Assembly: GCA_001602925.1 (NCBI GenBank)
Contig: LUZT01000010.1
Coordinates: 1 to 49,183, forward strand
DNA: 49,183 nt
Direction of reading: 5' to 3'
From: Chlorobiales bacterium Clorobi_01
GTDB lineage: Bacteria; Bacteroidota; Chlorobiia; Chlorobiales; Chlorobiaceae
In this document: positions 8,446 to 19,843 of the stretch, one piece after another
Numbering within the stretch: position 1 is the stretch's first letter
Layout of the letters: each line of letters starts with the position of its first letter
Translations under genes and position numbers: made by a program
The notes under the pieces: generated by a model
Databases searched by the model: none
What the model saw: only the letters and a program-made list of their open reading frames with translations
What the model was told of the DNA's origin: nothing

Positions 8446-8726
8446 GGCGGTAACTTGGTCGATAAAGGTAATCAATGTCTATTCGCTGACTCTGGGAGGA
8501 CGCACCGGCGGCTGTGCTACGCAGAGAAAGCAGTTGAGAGACATAGATTATTAACTTACATTCTTGTTTGCAAATAACAAGATTTTTATTCGGTGATGCT
8601 GGCCTGTGATCGGGATAAATTCCTAAAATATTAAGGGAAAATGCTGACTGATGCCCTCATAATTTAGAATAAGCTTGTTTATTTCTTAGATTTCATTAAT
8701 TTCCTACAAAATCGAAGATTCTGCTT

Positions 8727-9251
8727 ATGTCCGGACACCTTGACCTCATCGATCTGAAGATCATCGAATCTCTTGGCGGCAACGGCCGGATACGGTTGAG
8801 TGAGTTGGCCGAGGTCGTCGGCCTGTCGATTCCTTCGGTTAGCGAGCGTCTCGACAAGCTTCAGAAAAACGGCATCATCAAGGGGTTCACGATGGAGGTC
8901 GATGAGCGTCAGCTCGGGTTCGACATCCAGGCGTTTGTGCGTGTCCGCGTCGATTCCTCGAAGCACTACAAGTCGTTCATGGAGCATGTCATGAAAGAAG
9001 AGGAGATCATGGAGTGCTACTCTGTCACCGGAGAGGGCTCGCATATCCTCAAGGTCATGACGCACAACACGGCTTCCCTTGAGCGCTTCCTGTCGCGAAT
9101 CCAGAGCTGGCCGGGAGTGTTGGGTACCAATACGAGTTTCGTTCTTTCGCAGTTGAAAAGGAATAACAGGATCTGCGCCGAGATTGTTCGCAACAATCTG
9201 CAGGACCGGCAGGTGCTGATTACCTTCGATGAAAAGAAATCGAGAAAATAA
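8727..9251 (+). CDS. Lrp/AsnC family transcriptional regulator
   Basis: A 174-residue regulator. An N-terminal AsnC-type winged helix-turn-helix occupies residues about 4-60 (LDLIDLKIIESL, then LSELAEVVGLSIPSVSERLDKL). A C-terminal RAM ligand-sensing domain follows (residues about 65-145, with VTGEGSHILKV). Such proteins form dimers to octamers that sense amino acids. The gene starts 66 bases upstream of the type III glutamine synthetase on the same strand, so control of nitrogen assimilation is a reasonable inference. The C-terminus carries roughly 20 extra residues beyond the usual family length. The upstream region 8476-8726 is A+T-rich and probably holds the divergent promoters; I could not define an operator. 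Confidence 0.9.
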   Translation: MSGHLDLIDLKIIESLGGNGRIRLSELAEVVGLSIPSVSERLDKLQKNGIIKGFTMEVDERQLGFDIQAFVRVRVDSSKHYKSFMEHVMKEEEIMECYSVTGEGSHILKVMTHNTASLERFLSRIQSWPGVLGTNTSFVLSQLKRNNRICAEIVRNNLQDRQVLITFDEKKSRK

Positions 9252-9304
9252 CCAGCAGTAATTTCAGGTTTAATCAACCACGTCTAAAACAGTCCAAAAC
9301 AAGT

Positions 9305-9313
9305 AAAGGAGGA
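9305..9313 (+). promoter_or_regulatory. Strong ribosome binding site deciding a TTG start
   Basis: AAAGGAGGA lies 4 bases before TTG at 9318. This near-perfect anti-16S match supports TTG as the start of the glutamine synthetase gene; the next in-frame ATG is over 60 bases inside. Confidence 0.85.
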
Positions 9314-9317
9314 TCTC

Positions 9318-11462
<2,145 letters not shown>

Positions 11463-11485
11463 GAGCTGGAGCGAAAGCACAAGTA

Positions 11486-11514
11486 AAAAGAGGCCTGCGA
11501 AAGCGGGCCTCTTT
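11486..11514 (+). terminator. Rho-independent terminator after glnN
   Basis: The hairpin AAAAGAGGCCTGC / GCGGGCCTCTTTT has a GAAA tetraloop and is followed by TTTTGTTTTT. It lies 24 bases past the glnN stop. The A-rich left flank means it can also terminate the convergent gene at 11559-11975. Confidence 0.9.
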
Positions 11515-11558
11515 TGTTTTTGGCGGAGAAGAGGACGCGGTGGCTGAAAAAGGGAAGA

Positions 11559-11975
11559 CTACTCTCCGATGATTTTGATGAGCACTCGTTTGCGGCGGCG
11601 TCCATCGAACTCTCCGTAGAAGACTTGTTCCCAGGGGCCGAGGTGAAGTTCGCCTTTGGTGACGGCCACCACCACTTCGCGACCCATGATCTGGCGTTTG
11701 TGGTGCGCGTCGCCATTGTCCTCACCGGTGCGGTTGTGCCGGTAATGCGACGGGTCGTGCGGTGCAAGCTCTTCGAGCCACTGCTTGTAGTCGGCGTGCA
11801 GGCCCGGTTCGTCGTCGTTGATGAAGACCGAGGCGGTGATGTGCATCGCGTTGACCAGGCACAGCCCCTCCCGGATGCCGCTCTCATCGAGCGCACGCGA
11901 AACGTCGCGGGTGATGTTGACGAAATCCATTCGGGATGACACCTCCATCCAGAGCTCTTTGTGGTACGATTTCAT
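11559..11975 (-). CDS. YjbQ family protein (UPF0047)
   Basis: A 138-residue protein of the YjbQ/UPF0047 family, often annotated as a secondary thiamine-phosphate synthase enzyme. The conserved core is visible: [28 protein letters not shown] with the conserved His, [19 protein letters not shown], and [15 protein letters not shown] at the C-terminus. The ATG at 11975 ([12 protein letters not shown]) is chosen over an upstream frame extension because the family begins here. The biological role is poorly established. It is convergent with glnN across a shared terminator. Confidence 0.9.
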   Translation of the reverse strand: MKSYHKELWMEVSSRMDFVNITRDVSRALDESGIREGLCLVNAMHITASVFINDDEPGLHADYKQWLEELAPHDPSHYRHNRTGEDNGDAHHKRQIMGREVVVAVTKGELHLGPWEQVFYGEFDGRRRKRVLIKIIGE

Positions 11976-12091
11976 AGGTCTTTTACTTCGGGTTTGAGCG
12001 GGATGATTTTGGAACGGCTTTGTGTTTATCGCTCGAAAAGCCGTATAATTGTCGTTCAAAGATAACAAGAAACATCTCAAGGTTCTCGCCC

Positions 12092-12607
12092 ATGACCGAT
12101 CTCTTCCAGTACCCGATGTCGTATCCCGGCTGGTGGCTCAGCAACTACTACTACTTCACCTGGACGCTGGCCATGCTGTTTCTCGCTGGAGGGTGGGCCT
12201 TTTTCTACCGGTACGGCAAGTTCAGTTACGGCGTCGATTTCGGCTGTTTCTGGAAAACCGCCCTTCTGGTCATCATGACCACCATCGCCCTCGGCGTTCC
12301 GTCGTATTACAACACGAAATTCGTCGCGCAACATGGCAATGACGGAGATTCCGTTTCGCTTACGCCCGACCGCATCGAGTACCGTTACCGCAACGGCGAG
12401 AAGAAGATGTTCCTTTTGAAAGACATCGTGTCGATTTATCAGGAACCGGTGACCTACAACCCGCCGCCGAAGATTTTCATCGTTGCCAAAAACGCCGGAC
12501 TCCGGGACTCGATCACCGTCACCGAGGGCAAATACGGCCTTCCGGACGTTGACAAGCTGCTTTCAGCGCTGTCGGCCAGGACGGGCTTGCAGATCAAACG
12601 GCCCTAA
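12092..12607 (+). CDS. Hypothetical two-helix membrane protein
   Basis: A 171-residue protein from the ATG at 12092. Two hydrophobic helices (about 15-38 and 52-72) are separated by a short RYGKFSYG loop and followed by a soluble domain of about 95 residues rich in beta strands, with [23 protein letters not shown] resembling a PH-like or DUF304-style fold. An upstream in-frame extension to 12020 adds an unlikely N-terminus. The gene stops 23 bases before coaX on the same strand and may be cotranscribed. The family is not recognised with certainty. Confidence 0.75.
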   Translation: MTDLFQYPMSYPGWWLSNYYYFTWTLAMLFLAGGWAFFYRYGKFSYGVDFGCFWKTALLVIMTTIALGVPSYYNTKFVAQHGNDGDSVSLTPDRIEYRYRNGEKKMFLLKDIVSIYQEPVTYNPPPKIFIVAKNAGLRDSITVTEGKYGLPDVDKLLSALSARTGLQIKRP

Positions 12608-12630
12608 ACACGGTATCCGGCGCATTTCCC

Positions 12631-13440
12631 ATGCAGAGTTCCCGGGGCGCACGGGCTGCCGTGCCTGTGCGGCTGGTCGTTGACATCGGCAACACCACCA
12701 CGACGCTGGCGATTTTCACCGGTGATGAAGAGCCGTCGGTCGAGTCGGTACCGAGCGCGTTGTTTGCCGATTCCAGCACAATGCGCGAAGTGTTTGGCAA
12801 CATGGCCCGGAAGCACGGCGAGCCACAGGCCGTCGCCATTTGCAGCGTGGTGCCTTCCGCCGCCGCCGCCGGTTCGGCGCTTCTCGAATCGCTCTTCTCC
12901 GTACCGGTGCTGACCATCTGCTGTAAGCTCCGTCTTCCTTTCCGTCTCGACTACGCAACCCCGCACACCTTCGGCGCGGATCGCCTTGCCCTGTGCGCAT
13001 GGAGCCGACATCTCTTTTCTGAAAAACCGGTTATCGCTGTCGATATCGGCACGGCCATCACCTTCGACGTGCTCGACACGGCGGGGAATTATCGCGGTGG
13101 TCTCATCATGCCGGGTATCGACATGATGGCCGGAGCGCTTCATTCGAGAACCGCCCAGCTTCCGCAGGTGCGCATCGACAGGCCGGAGAGCCTTCTCGGG
13201 CGCTCGACGGACGAATGCATCAAAAGCGGAGTTTTCTGGGGAGCGGTCAAGCAGATCGGCGGCCTCGTTGACGCCATTCGCGGCGACCTCGTACGCGACT
13301 CTGGCGAGTCAACGGTCGAAGTGATCGTCACCGGCGGCAATAGCAGGATTATCGTTCCGGAGATCGGCCCTGTCAGTGTTATCGACGAACTCGCTGTCCT
13401 GCGCGGCAGCGATCTTTTGCTGCGGATGAATATGCCGTGA
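12631..13440 (+). CDS. coaX: Type III pantothenate kinase
   Basis: CoaX-type pantothenate kinase of 269 residues that phosphorylates pantothenate in the first step of coenzyme A synthesis. It is an ASKHA-fold enzyme. The PHOSPHATE-1 motif DIGNTTTTLAIF lies near residue 18, the GADRLALC segment near 113, the PHOSPHATE-2 motif DIGTAITFDVLD near 133 and GGLIMPGIDMM near 150. Type III enzymes need a monovalent cation and resist CoA feedback. The first dozen residues are Ala/Arg-rich and may not be translated, since a GTG start 11-13 codons in is possible. It is convergent with aroB across 32 bases without an obvious terminator. Confidence 0.93.
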   Translation: MQSSRGARAAVPVRLVVDIGNTTTTLAIFTGDEEPSVESVPSALFADSSTMREVFGNMARKHGEPQAVAICSVVPSAAAAGSALLESLFSVPVLTICCKLRLPFRLDYATPHTFGADRLALCAWSRHLFSEKPVIAVDIGTAITFDVLDTAGNYRGGLIMPGIDMMAGALHSRTAQLPQVRIDRPESLLGRSTDECIKSGVFWGAVKQIGGLVDAIRGDLVRDSGESTVEVIVTGGNSRIIVPEIGPVSVIDELAVLRGSDLLLRMNMP

Positions 13441-13472
13441 ATCCCGCCGCTACAAAGTTTCGACCTTGAGGC

Positions 13473-14576
13473 TTACCTTTTCTCCTCAAACCACCCCATT
13501 GCATCGTCAATCGCCTGCAGCACGTCGGTTTTTGCGATGTCCTTGTCGTGCAGGAAAGCGTGCCCGATGCGGTCGAGCAGGACGAAGCGGAGTTGCTTGT
13601 CGATCTTCTTTTTGTCGGAGAGCATACTCTCGACCAGCTCGTCGCGGTCGAGTGAAAGGAAGCGCCGGTTGACCAGGCCGCGCGGAAAGCGGAAACGGGC
13701 GAGCAGCGCGAGTCCTTCGAGCAGTTCCGCTTCGGTGAGGAAGCCCAGCCGGTGCGAGAGGAAAAGCGCGCAGACCATGCCGATGGTGACTGCCTCGCCG
13801 TGGCGCAGGTTGCGGTACTCGGCCATCTTTTCGAGGCCGTGCGCGAAGGTGTGGCCGAAGTTCAGCGTCGCTCGCAGTCCAGAGGTTTCGCGGAAATCCT
13901 TTTCCACCACGTCGGCCTTGATGAAAGCGCTGCGGCTGACCGCTTTGGAGAGCCAAGGCTCTTCAAGGCGTACCACCTCGTCCCAATGTTTGGTAAGCAG
14001 GTCGAAAAACTCCCGGTCAGCGATGAATCCGTACTTCACCACTTCCGACATGCCTCCGTAAATTTCACGAGAGGGGAGCGTCCGGAGGTAGGCCGGGTCG
14101 ATCAGCACCAGCTCCGGCATGTGGAAAAAGCCGATGAGATTCTTGCCGAGCGGGTGGTTGATGGCCACCTTGCCGCCGATGGAGCTGTCGGTCATGGCGA
14201 GCAGCGTCGTCGGCAACTGCACCACCGGAATGCCGCGATAGTAGCTCGCCGCGATGTAGCCGCCGAGGTCGCCCACCACGCCGCCGCCCGCGCAGAGCAG
14301 GTTCCAGCTCCGGTCAACGTCCGCCTCGATCATCTGTCCATACAATTTCCATGCAGTCGAGACGCTCTTTGAGGTCTCGCGCGCGGGCACGACGAGTTCG
14401 ACGGTGCGGAAGCCCTGGCGCTGCATCGATTCGATGATCGCGTCGCCGAAAAGCCTTCGGGTGTTCTCGTCGAAAAGCAACACGGTTTTTTTGCCGAGTC
14501 CTCTTGTGGCGTAGAGTTCGCCGACGGAGTCGATGACAGGCGTTCTGACGATGATATGGCTGGACGGAGTCTGCAT
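13473..14576 (-). CDS. aroB: 3-dehydroquinate synthase
   Basis: Second shikimate-pathway enzyme, 367 residues, converting DAHP to 3-dehydroquinate with NAD and a divalent metal. Diagnostic stretches are GGGVVGDLGGYIAASYYRGI near residue 100 (NAD binding), VQLPTTLLAMTDSSIGGK near 120, and the metal-binding NFGHTFAHGLE near 245 with HGEAVTIGM. The start is 3 bases past the aroK stop on the same strand, giving a coupled aroK-aroB pair. Confidence 0.95.
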   Translation of the reverse strand: MQTPSSHIIVRTPVIDSVGELYATRGLGKKTVLLFDENTRRLFGDAIIESMQRQGFRTVELVVPARETSKSVSTAWKLYGQMIEADVDRSWNLLCAGGGVVGDLGGYIAASYYRGIPVVQLPTTLLAMTDSSIGGKVAINHPLGKNLIGFFHMPELVLIDPAYLRTLPSREIYGGMSEVVKYGFIADREFFDLLTKHWDEVVRLEEPWLSKAVSRSAFIKADVVEKDFRETSGLRATLNFGHTFAHGLEKMAEYRNLRHGEAVTIGMVCALFLSHRLGFLTEAELLEGLALLARFRFPRGLVNRRFLSLDRDELVESMLSDKKKIDKQLRFVLLDRIGHAFLHDKDIAKTDVLQAIDDAMGWFEEKR

Positions 14577-14579
14577 GTC

Positions 14580-15155
14580 TTACTTCTCGTTAGTGTTGTT
14601 TTTCGACGCGCGGCGGATGTGCCGCTCGATTTTGCGTGTCAGCTCCTCGACACTTGCGCCGATCTTTTTCGAGTCGGTGAAGAGCACCAGATCGGCCTTC
14701 AGGTAGCGGGGTTCCCGTTTTTTCAGAAGCTCCGCGATGCGCTGCTGGATCTCTTCTCGCGTCAGCTTCTGCCCGTCCGGGCCTTTGAGCAGGGGGCGGT
14801 CGGTCTTGTGCTGGAGCCGGAGCGTGAGAATTTCAGGACTGGACTTGAGGTAGATCAGGGTGCCGTGCGTGCAGATCAACTCGAAGCAGCGATCGTTTTC
14901 AAGCACGCCGCCGCCAAGCGAGACCACCATTTTTTCCTGTCGGCCGATCTTTTCGAGCGTCCGGAGTTCGAGCGAACGGAAGGCATCTTCACCATCCTCG
15001 ACGAAGATGCGGTTGATGCTCTTTCCGGCGGCAAGCTCGATTTCACGGTCGAGGTCGATGAACTCGAAGCCCAGCGAGTTGGCCAGAAGCGGGCCGATGG
15101 TCGATTTGCCTGAACCGCTGAAGCCGGTCAGAAATATGAGTGAGTGGTGTTTCAT
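14580..15155 (-). CDS. aroK: Shikimate kinase
   Basis: Shikimate kinase of 191 residues, which phosphorylates the 3-hydroxyl of shikimate. The ATG at 15155 is preferred because the P-loop GFSGSGKST then falls at about residue 11, as in the family; a 44-residue upstream extension is not expected. Other motifs are DLDREIE (substrate-binding Asp/Arg), SLGGGVLEN near residue 80 and RPLLKG in the lid. It is the first gene of the aroK-aroB pair. Confidence 0.94.
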   Translation of the reverse strand: MKHHSLIFLTGFSGSGKSTIGPLLANSLGFEFIDLDREIELAAGKSINRIFVEDGEDAFRSLELRTLEKIGRQEKMVVSLGGGVLENDRCFELICTHGTLIYLKSSPEILTLRLQHKTDRPLLKGPDGQKLTREEIQQRIAELLKKREPRYLKADLVLFTDSKKIGASVEELTRKIERHIRRASKNNTNEK

Positions 15156-15302
15156 CCTGTGATTCGGCAGGCGATGGCAGCCAGCTGTTGATTTGCGGCC
15201 AATATACGAAAAATGAGCGATAACCGGCTCAGGGCGATTGTTTCCGCCCGCGAAAGATGATAGCTTTGCAGCATCGAATACGATCATCTGACATCATCGT
15301 TT

Positions 15303-16022
15303 ATGAAAAGTCTGTACATCATCAAAGCCGGGAGCACCTTCGCCACCGAGGCGCAGCGGCTGGGGGATTTCGAGGATTGGGTGCGGCACGGGCTGGGCGA
15401 CGTGCCGTGCCCGGTCGCGGTGGTGAATGCCGAGGGCGGCGAGGCGTTGCCTGCTCCGGAGCTGTGTGCCGGGGCAGTCGTGACCGGCTCGCATGCGATG
15501 GTGACCGACAATTTGCCGTGGAGCGTCGCCATCGAGCGGTGGATTCGGGCGCTGATCGCCGCCCGAGTGCCCTATCTCGGCGTCTGCTACGGCCACCAGC
15601 TTCTCGGCCGGGCGGCTGGCGGCGAGGTGGGCTACCATCTGCAAGGCCGGGAGGTCGGCACGGTCTCCATCGAGCTGACGCCCGAAGGCCAGCGCGATCC
15701 GCTCTTCGATGGCATACCGGCGCGGTTCGTAGCGCACGCGACTCATGCGCAGAGCGTGTTGCGGCTGCCGGATGGCGCTGTCCATCTCGCGTTCAACGGC
15801 TTCGAGCCGAACCACGCTTTCCGTGTGGGCGAATCGGCGTGGGGCGTGCAGTTCCATCCCGAGTACACGAGGGAGATCATAGAGGTTTACCTGCGCGATG
15901 AGATCGCTGACTTCGAAGCGGCTGGCGAAGATGCCGGAGCGTTACGCGACGCTGTAACTGAAGCGCCGTTTGCCGGTCGGGTGCTTACAAATTTTGCCAC
16001 CTTTGTTTCCCGGACTCTCTGA
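15303..16022 (+). CDS. Class I glutamine amidotransferase-like protein
   Basis: A 239-residue protein of the GMP-synthase-like class I glutamine amidotransferase group. The nucleophile elbow YLGVCYGHQLLG places Cys at about residue 95, and VQFHPEYT supplies the catalytic His and Glu. It stands alone without a fused synthetase domain, like the YfeJ/GuaA-N-like proteins whose acceptor is unknown; it may hydrolyse a gamma-glutamyl compound or feed ammonia to a separate partner. Its 3' end overlaps the convergent recD2 gene by 38 bases. There is no signal peptide. Confidence 0.88.
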   Translation: MKSLYIIKAGSTFATEAQRLGDFEDWVRHGLGDVPCPVAVVNAEGGEALPAPELCAGAVVTGSHAMVTDNLPWSVAIERWIRALIAARVPYLGVCYGHQLLGRAAGGEVGYHLQGREVGTVSIELTPEGQRDPLFDGIPARFVAHATHAQSVLRLPDGAVHLAFNGFEPNHAFRVGESAWGVQFHPEYTREIIEVYLRDEIADFEAAGEDAGALRDAVTEAPFAGRVLTNFATFVSRTL

Positions 16023-18186
16023 GCCGCTGCACGAGCCCGGTCAGGCGGCGCTTTGACTTGCAGTTTTTGACGGCGAGTGTGAGCGCTTTCGGCTCGGTGA
16101 CGATCACCACGAGCTTGCGTCCGCGCGTGACCGCTGTGTAAATGAGGTTGCGTTCGAGCAGCGTGAAGTGCTGCATGGCGAGCGGAATGACGACGGCCGG
16201 GTACTCGGAACCCTGGCTTTTGTGGATGCTCGTGGCGTAGGCGAGCGAGAGTTCGTCGAGGTCGCTGAAATCGTACTCGGCGCGGTGGTGGTCGAAGAAG
16301 GCTGTCGCGATTTCCGCCTCCGGGTCGATCGCTTCGATGAGGCCGATGTCGCCGTTGAAGACCTCTTTGTCGTAATTGTTGACCGTCTGGAGCACCTTGT
16401 CGCCGGGAGCGAAGGTGGTGCCGAAGCGCGTGACCTTCGGCTCCGAGGCGGGGTTGAGCTTCGCCTGAAGCTCGGCGTTCAGTGCGCGCACGCCGACGCC
16501 CCCCTTGTTCATCGGCGTCAGCACCTGCACGTCCTTCACCGCGTCGAGGCCGAAGCGCTTCGGGATGCGCTCCGTGACGAGTTGCATCACCTTGTCGTGA
16601 ATATCCTCCGGCGAGGTCGCTTTCACCACGTAGAAATCCGACAGCTCCTCGCCCTCGGCGGTGAGCGGCATGTCGCCCTGGTTAATGCGGTGGGCGTTGA
16701 CGACGATCATCGACTCGGCGGCCTGCCGGAAGATTTCGGTGAGCCGCACGGTCGGGATCGCTTCCGACGAGATCATATCGGCGAGCACCGCGCCGGGGCC
16801 GACCGACGGGAGCTGATCGACGTCGCCGACGAACACTACCGCCGCGCGGTCGGGAATCGCTGCTACCAGCTTCTGCATCAGCACCACGTCCACCATCGAG
16901 GTTTCATCCACCACCACGAACGAGGCATCGAGCGGGTTGCCGCGTCCGCGTTTGAAATCGAACGCCTGCGGGTCGAATTCGAGCAGGCGGTGGATCGTCT
17001 TTGCCTCGATGCCGGTCGATTCGGTGAGCCGCTTGGCCGCGCGTCCGGTGGGAGCGCAGAGTGCCACGGAGACCTTTTCGCGCTGGAGGACCGAGAGGAT
17101 TGCTTTGAGGATCGTCGTCTTGCCGACGCCCGGCCCGCCGGTGATGATCGAGACCTTGCTCGCCAGCACCAGCGTCACCGCGCTGCGCTGCGACGGCGAG
17201 AGTTCGAGGCCGGTCTTCTCCTCGATCCACGGCAGCGCCTCGTGCGGGTCAAACGCCTCCCACGGCAGCGGGCCGCGCATCAGGCGATGCAGGCCGGAGG
17301 CGACGCCCGTTTCGGCGCGATGCAGCGATTCGAGGAAGATGCAGGGCACGTCGTCGATCGTTTCGCCCACGATGCGGCGCGTCAGCTTTTCGTTCGCCAC
17401 CGCTTCGGCCACGAGCGGGCGGTCGATCTGGAGCAGGCGCGACGCCTCGTCGATGAGCGTCTCCTCCGGCACGGCGCAGTGGCCGCTCATCGACATTTCG
17501 CCGAGCACGTGGCTGATGCCCGCTTCGGCCCGCATCAGCGAATTTTTCGCGACGCCGAGGCTCGTGGCGATGGCGTCGGCGGTCTGGAAGCCGATGCCTT
17601 CGATGTCGAGCGAAAGCCGGTACGGATTCTCCGTGATCGTCGCAATTGCCCGCTCGCGGTAGCGGCGGTAAATCTTCCAGGCGCGTGCTGCGCCGACGCC
17701 GTGCGTTTGCAGGAAGAGCATGATGTCGCGGATCGCCTTCTGCTCGGCCCACGATTCGACGACCATGTCGAGTCGCTTGCGCCCGATGCCGGGGATTTCA
17801 AGCAGCCGCTCCGGATCGTTCTCGATCACCTCGAATACCGCGTCCCCGAAATGCTCGATCAGCTTTTTCGCGTAGAAATTGCCGAGTCCCTTCACCTGTC
17901 CGGAGGCGAGGTAGCGTTCCTTGCCTTCGAGTGTGGTGGGTTGCGCGGGGGTGATTTTCGAGGCCTTGAACTGCAATCCATGCGTGCGGTCGTTCTGCCA
18001 CGCGCCGACGCACTCCATGAATTCTCCAACCGCCGGTGATGTTGCGAGTCCTACCACAGCAACCGGCTCACGCTGCCCGGCGACCCGGAGGCGCAGCACC
18101 GTGAAGCCCGACTCCTCGCTGTGAAAAGTCACCCGCTCGACTGAACCGGAGAGGCGCTCTTCGTGTGAGTCGGCGGGTTTTTGCAT
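15985..18186 (-). CDS. recD2: RecD-like DNA helicase RecD2
   Basis: Superfamily 1B 5'-3' helicase of 733 residues. The RecD2 plan is visible: an N-terminal domain beginning LSGSVERVTFHSEESGFTVLRL, a helix-hairpin-helix region around LEIPGIGRKRLDMV and GIGFQTADAIA, a Walker A loop GGPGVGKTT near residue 350, a Walker B-like VVDETSMVD, and a C-terminal UvrD-like segment with YATSIHKSQGSEYP and YTAVTRGRK. RecD2 is found in bacteria independently of RecBC and acts in DNA repair and replication-fork maintenance. The ATG at 18186 (MQKPADSHEE) is chosen over a longer low-complexity extension. The last 38 bases overlap the convergent amidotransferase gene. Confidence 0.94.
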   Translation of the reverse strand: MQKPADSHEERLSGSVERVTFHSEESGFTVLRLRVAGQREPVAVVGLATSPAVGEFMECVGAWQNDRTHGLQFKASKITPAQPTTLEGKERYLASGQVKGLGNFYAKKLIEHFGDAVFEVIENDPERLLEIPGIGRKRLDMVVESWAEQKAIRDIMLFLQTHGVGAARAWKIYRRYRERAIATITENPYRLSLDIEGIGFQTADAIATSLGVAKNSLMRAEAGISHVLGEMSMSGHCAVPEETLIDEASRLLQIDRPLVAEAVANEKLTRRIVGETIDDVPCIFLESLHRAETGVASGLHRLMRGPLPWEAFDPHEALPWIEEKTGLELSPSQRSAVTLVLASKVSIITGGPGVGKTTILKAILSVLQREKVSVALCAPTGRAAKRLTESTGIEAKTIHRLLEFDPQAFDFKRGRGNPLDASFVVVDETSMVDVVLMQKLVAAIPDRAAVVFVGDVDQLPSVGPGAVLADMISSEAIPTVRLTEIFRQAAESMIVVNAHRINQGDMPLTAEGEELSDFYVVKATSPEDIHDKVMQLVTERIPKRFGLDAVKDVQVLTPMNKGGVGVRALNAELQAKLNPASEPKVTRFGTTFAPGDKVLQTVNNYDKEVFNGDIGLIEAIDPEAEIATAFFDHHRAEYDFSDLDELSLAYATSIHKSQGSEYPAVVIPLAMQHFTLLERNLIYTAVTRGRKLVVIVTEPKALTLAVKNCKSKRRLTGLVQRLRESGKQRWQNL

Positions 18187-18226
18187 GATTCGGGTGGCTG
18201 TTGTGGAGGACGAACGGAGCCGGGCT

Positions 18227-19138
18227 TTACGGCTTTCCGTTGGCGAGCTTCTGTAACGCTTCGAGTGCGCGGTCGCACCCGGCATCGGCTTTGCGCTTGT
18301 CGCCAAGCGACAGGGCTGCGGTGCTTCTGTTGGTGTTCAGTGTCGAGAGACGCACGATCTCGCTGTTGACGCGCATGAACTCGCTGAAGTCGGTCTTGGC
18401 TTCCCGGATGTAGGGACGGCTTTTTTTGCTGGTCATTTTGTCGAGTGCTTTCAGGGCGGAGCTGACTTTTGCCTGTTCAGCCCGCATCGAGGATTCGAAC
18501 TTTTTCTTGTCGGCGTCAGCCATGGCATCGATATGGCGCGACTGGAGCAGCGCGATGTTGCGTATGGCGATGCGGGCATCTCCGGCGATCCTGTCCATCT
18601 GCGCTTTTCTGGCAGCCGGGGTGACCTTTGCCGTCAGTTTGGTGAGATTGTCGTCGATTTTATGCATCAGATCCGCGCCGATCGAGTTTGAGAGTTCAAG
18701 CGCCTTGTCATTGGTGTGTTGCGGGGCTGATTCGAGCAGCCTGGCGTCGATCTGCTGAACTTCTGCCCACGATTTGCCGAATCTGGTGACCAGCTCTTTC
18801 TCCTTTGTGGAGCCGCTTTTCGCGATGATCGCTTCAAGTGTTTTCAGGTCACGATTGACCTCCCGGGTCGCAGCTTTCGACTCCTCGGCGAACCCTGCCG
18901 ATTCCTCGTCGCTCGTGGTCAGGACAGCGCTTTTCTCCTTTTCAGCGGAACGCGCAATGTTCATCCGCATATCCGCCAGAAGTGCCAGCTTCTGGGACCC
19001 GGCGGAGCCGCCGTTGATGATCGACGCGCTCTGGAGCCAGAACGATGCCAGCAGCGTGATCAGCGCTGTCGCCACAAGGCTCGCCGCCCATGCCAATCCT
19101 ATGCTTTTGCCTGCTTCTTTCTCGTCCCTGTTCATCAT
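18227..19138 (-). CDS. Membrane-anchored four-helix-bundle sensor-like protein
   Basis: A 303-residue protein with one N-terminal membrane helix (about 14-36) followed entirely by long amphipathic helices. The region around residues 40-200 resembles the four-helix-bundle ligand-binding domain of methyl-accepting chemotaxis proteins (4HB_MCP type). I see no second membrane helix, no HAMP and no signalling, kinase or cyclase domain, so the whole chain should be periplasmic and anchored at the N-terminus. It may sense or bind something for a partner, or act structurally. A second ATG (19135) directly follows the first. It lies 40 bases upstream of recD2 on the same strand. Confidence 0.75.
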   Translation of the reverse strand: MMNRDEKEAGKSIGLAWAASLVATALITLLASFWLQSASIINGGSAGSQKLALLADMRMNIARSAEKEKSAVLTTSDEESAGFAEESKAATREVNRDLKTLEAIIAKSGSTKEKELVTRFGKSWAEVQQIDARLLESAPQHTNDKALELSNSIGADLMHKIDDNLTKLTAKVTPAARKAQMDRIAGDARIAIRNIALLQSRHIDAMADADKKKFESSMRAEQAKVSSALKALDKMTSKKSRPYIREAKTDFSEFMRVNSEIVRLSTLNTNRSTAALSLGDKRKADAGCDRALEALQKLANGKP

Positions 19139-19288
19139 GAGCGCCTCAATGGTTGACTGGCATTCAGAGGTAATCCGTTGCCCCGGGATGTCCGGAAAAG
19201 TTTATTTTTTAATGATTCGGGGAATATACAAAAGGGTGTGCATGATTTGCCGCCAAAAGGTTTAGCCCGTTTCGTGAAAATTAAAAAT

Positions 19289-19837
19289 ATGATGATGCAA
19301 GCCAAACCTGAAGAGGTGTCAATGGCCGATGCGCTGGTCGATCCCTGGCTGGGAGTGATCGGGCGTGATTTTGAAGGCTACCGCAACCATTGCCGCCGGG
19401 TGTTCATCTTTGCCTGCACGCTTGCCGGAGCGGAAGGGGAGAGCCGCGAGAAAATCGCTATCGCCGCTGCGTTTCACGACCTCGGCATCTGGACGGACAA
19501 TACCTTCGACTATCTCGAACCCTCCAAACGGCTCGCCAGTGCTTATCTCGAATCGACCGGCAAGGCCGAGTGGACGGATGAGATCAAAGCGATGATTGAA
19601 CAGCACCACAAGGTCACCCCGTGGAGCTGCAAGCCCGGCTGGCTTGTCGAGCCGTTCCGCAAAGCCGACTGGATCGACGTTACTCTCGGTGCCCGCAACT
19701 TCGAACTCCCGCGCAGCTACATCCTCGAAATCCAGCGCCGCTACCCGAATGCCGGTTTCCACCTCGCGCTCGCAAGATTAACCTTTGAGCGATTGAAGAA
19801 GCATCCGAAAGACCCGCTGCCGATGATGAAGTGGTAG
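19289..19837 (+). CDS. HD-domain phosphohydrolase-like protein
   Basis: A 182-residue soluble protein with an HD metal-dependent hydrolase fold. The first His is in YRNHCRRVF, the signature His-Asp is in AAFHDLGIW near residue 70, and EQHHKV near residue 110 supplies a further metal ligand. The C-terminal half is helical. The substrate is unknown; the small single-domain form resembles uncharacterised HD proteins more than (p)ppGpp or cyclic di-GMP enzymes. Three consecutive ATG codons (19289, 19292) and another at 19322 make the exact start uncertain. Confidence 0.8.
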   Translation: MMMQAKPEEVSMADALVDPWLGVIGRDFEGYRNHCRRVFIFACTLAGAEGESREKIAIAAAFHDLGIWTDNTFDYLEPSKRLASAYLESTGKAEWTDEIKAMIEQHHKVTPWSCKPGWLVEPFRKADWIDVTLGARNFELPRSYILEIQRRYPNAGFHLALARLTFERLKKHPKDPLPMMKW

Positions 19838-19843
19838 GGGGGC

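Noticed and set aside
16168-18039. 623-codon plus-strand frame opposite recD2
   Set aside because: Its Arg/His/Glu-rich composition has no recognisable motif, and it lies wholly within recD2.
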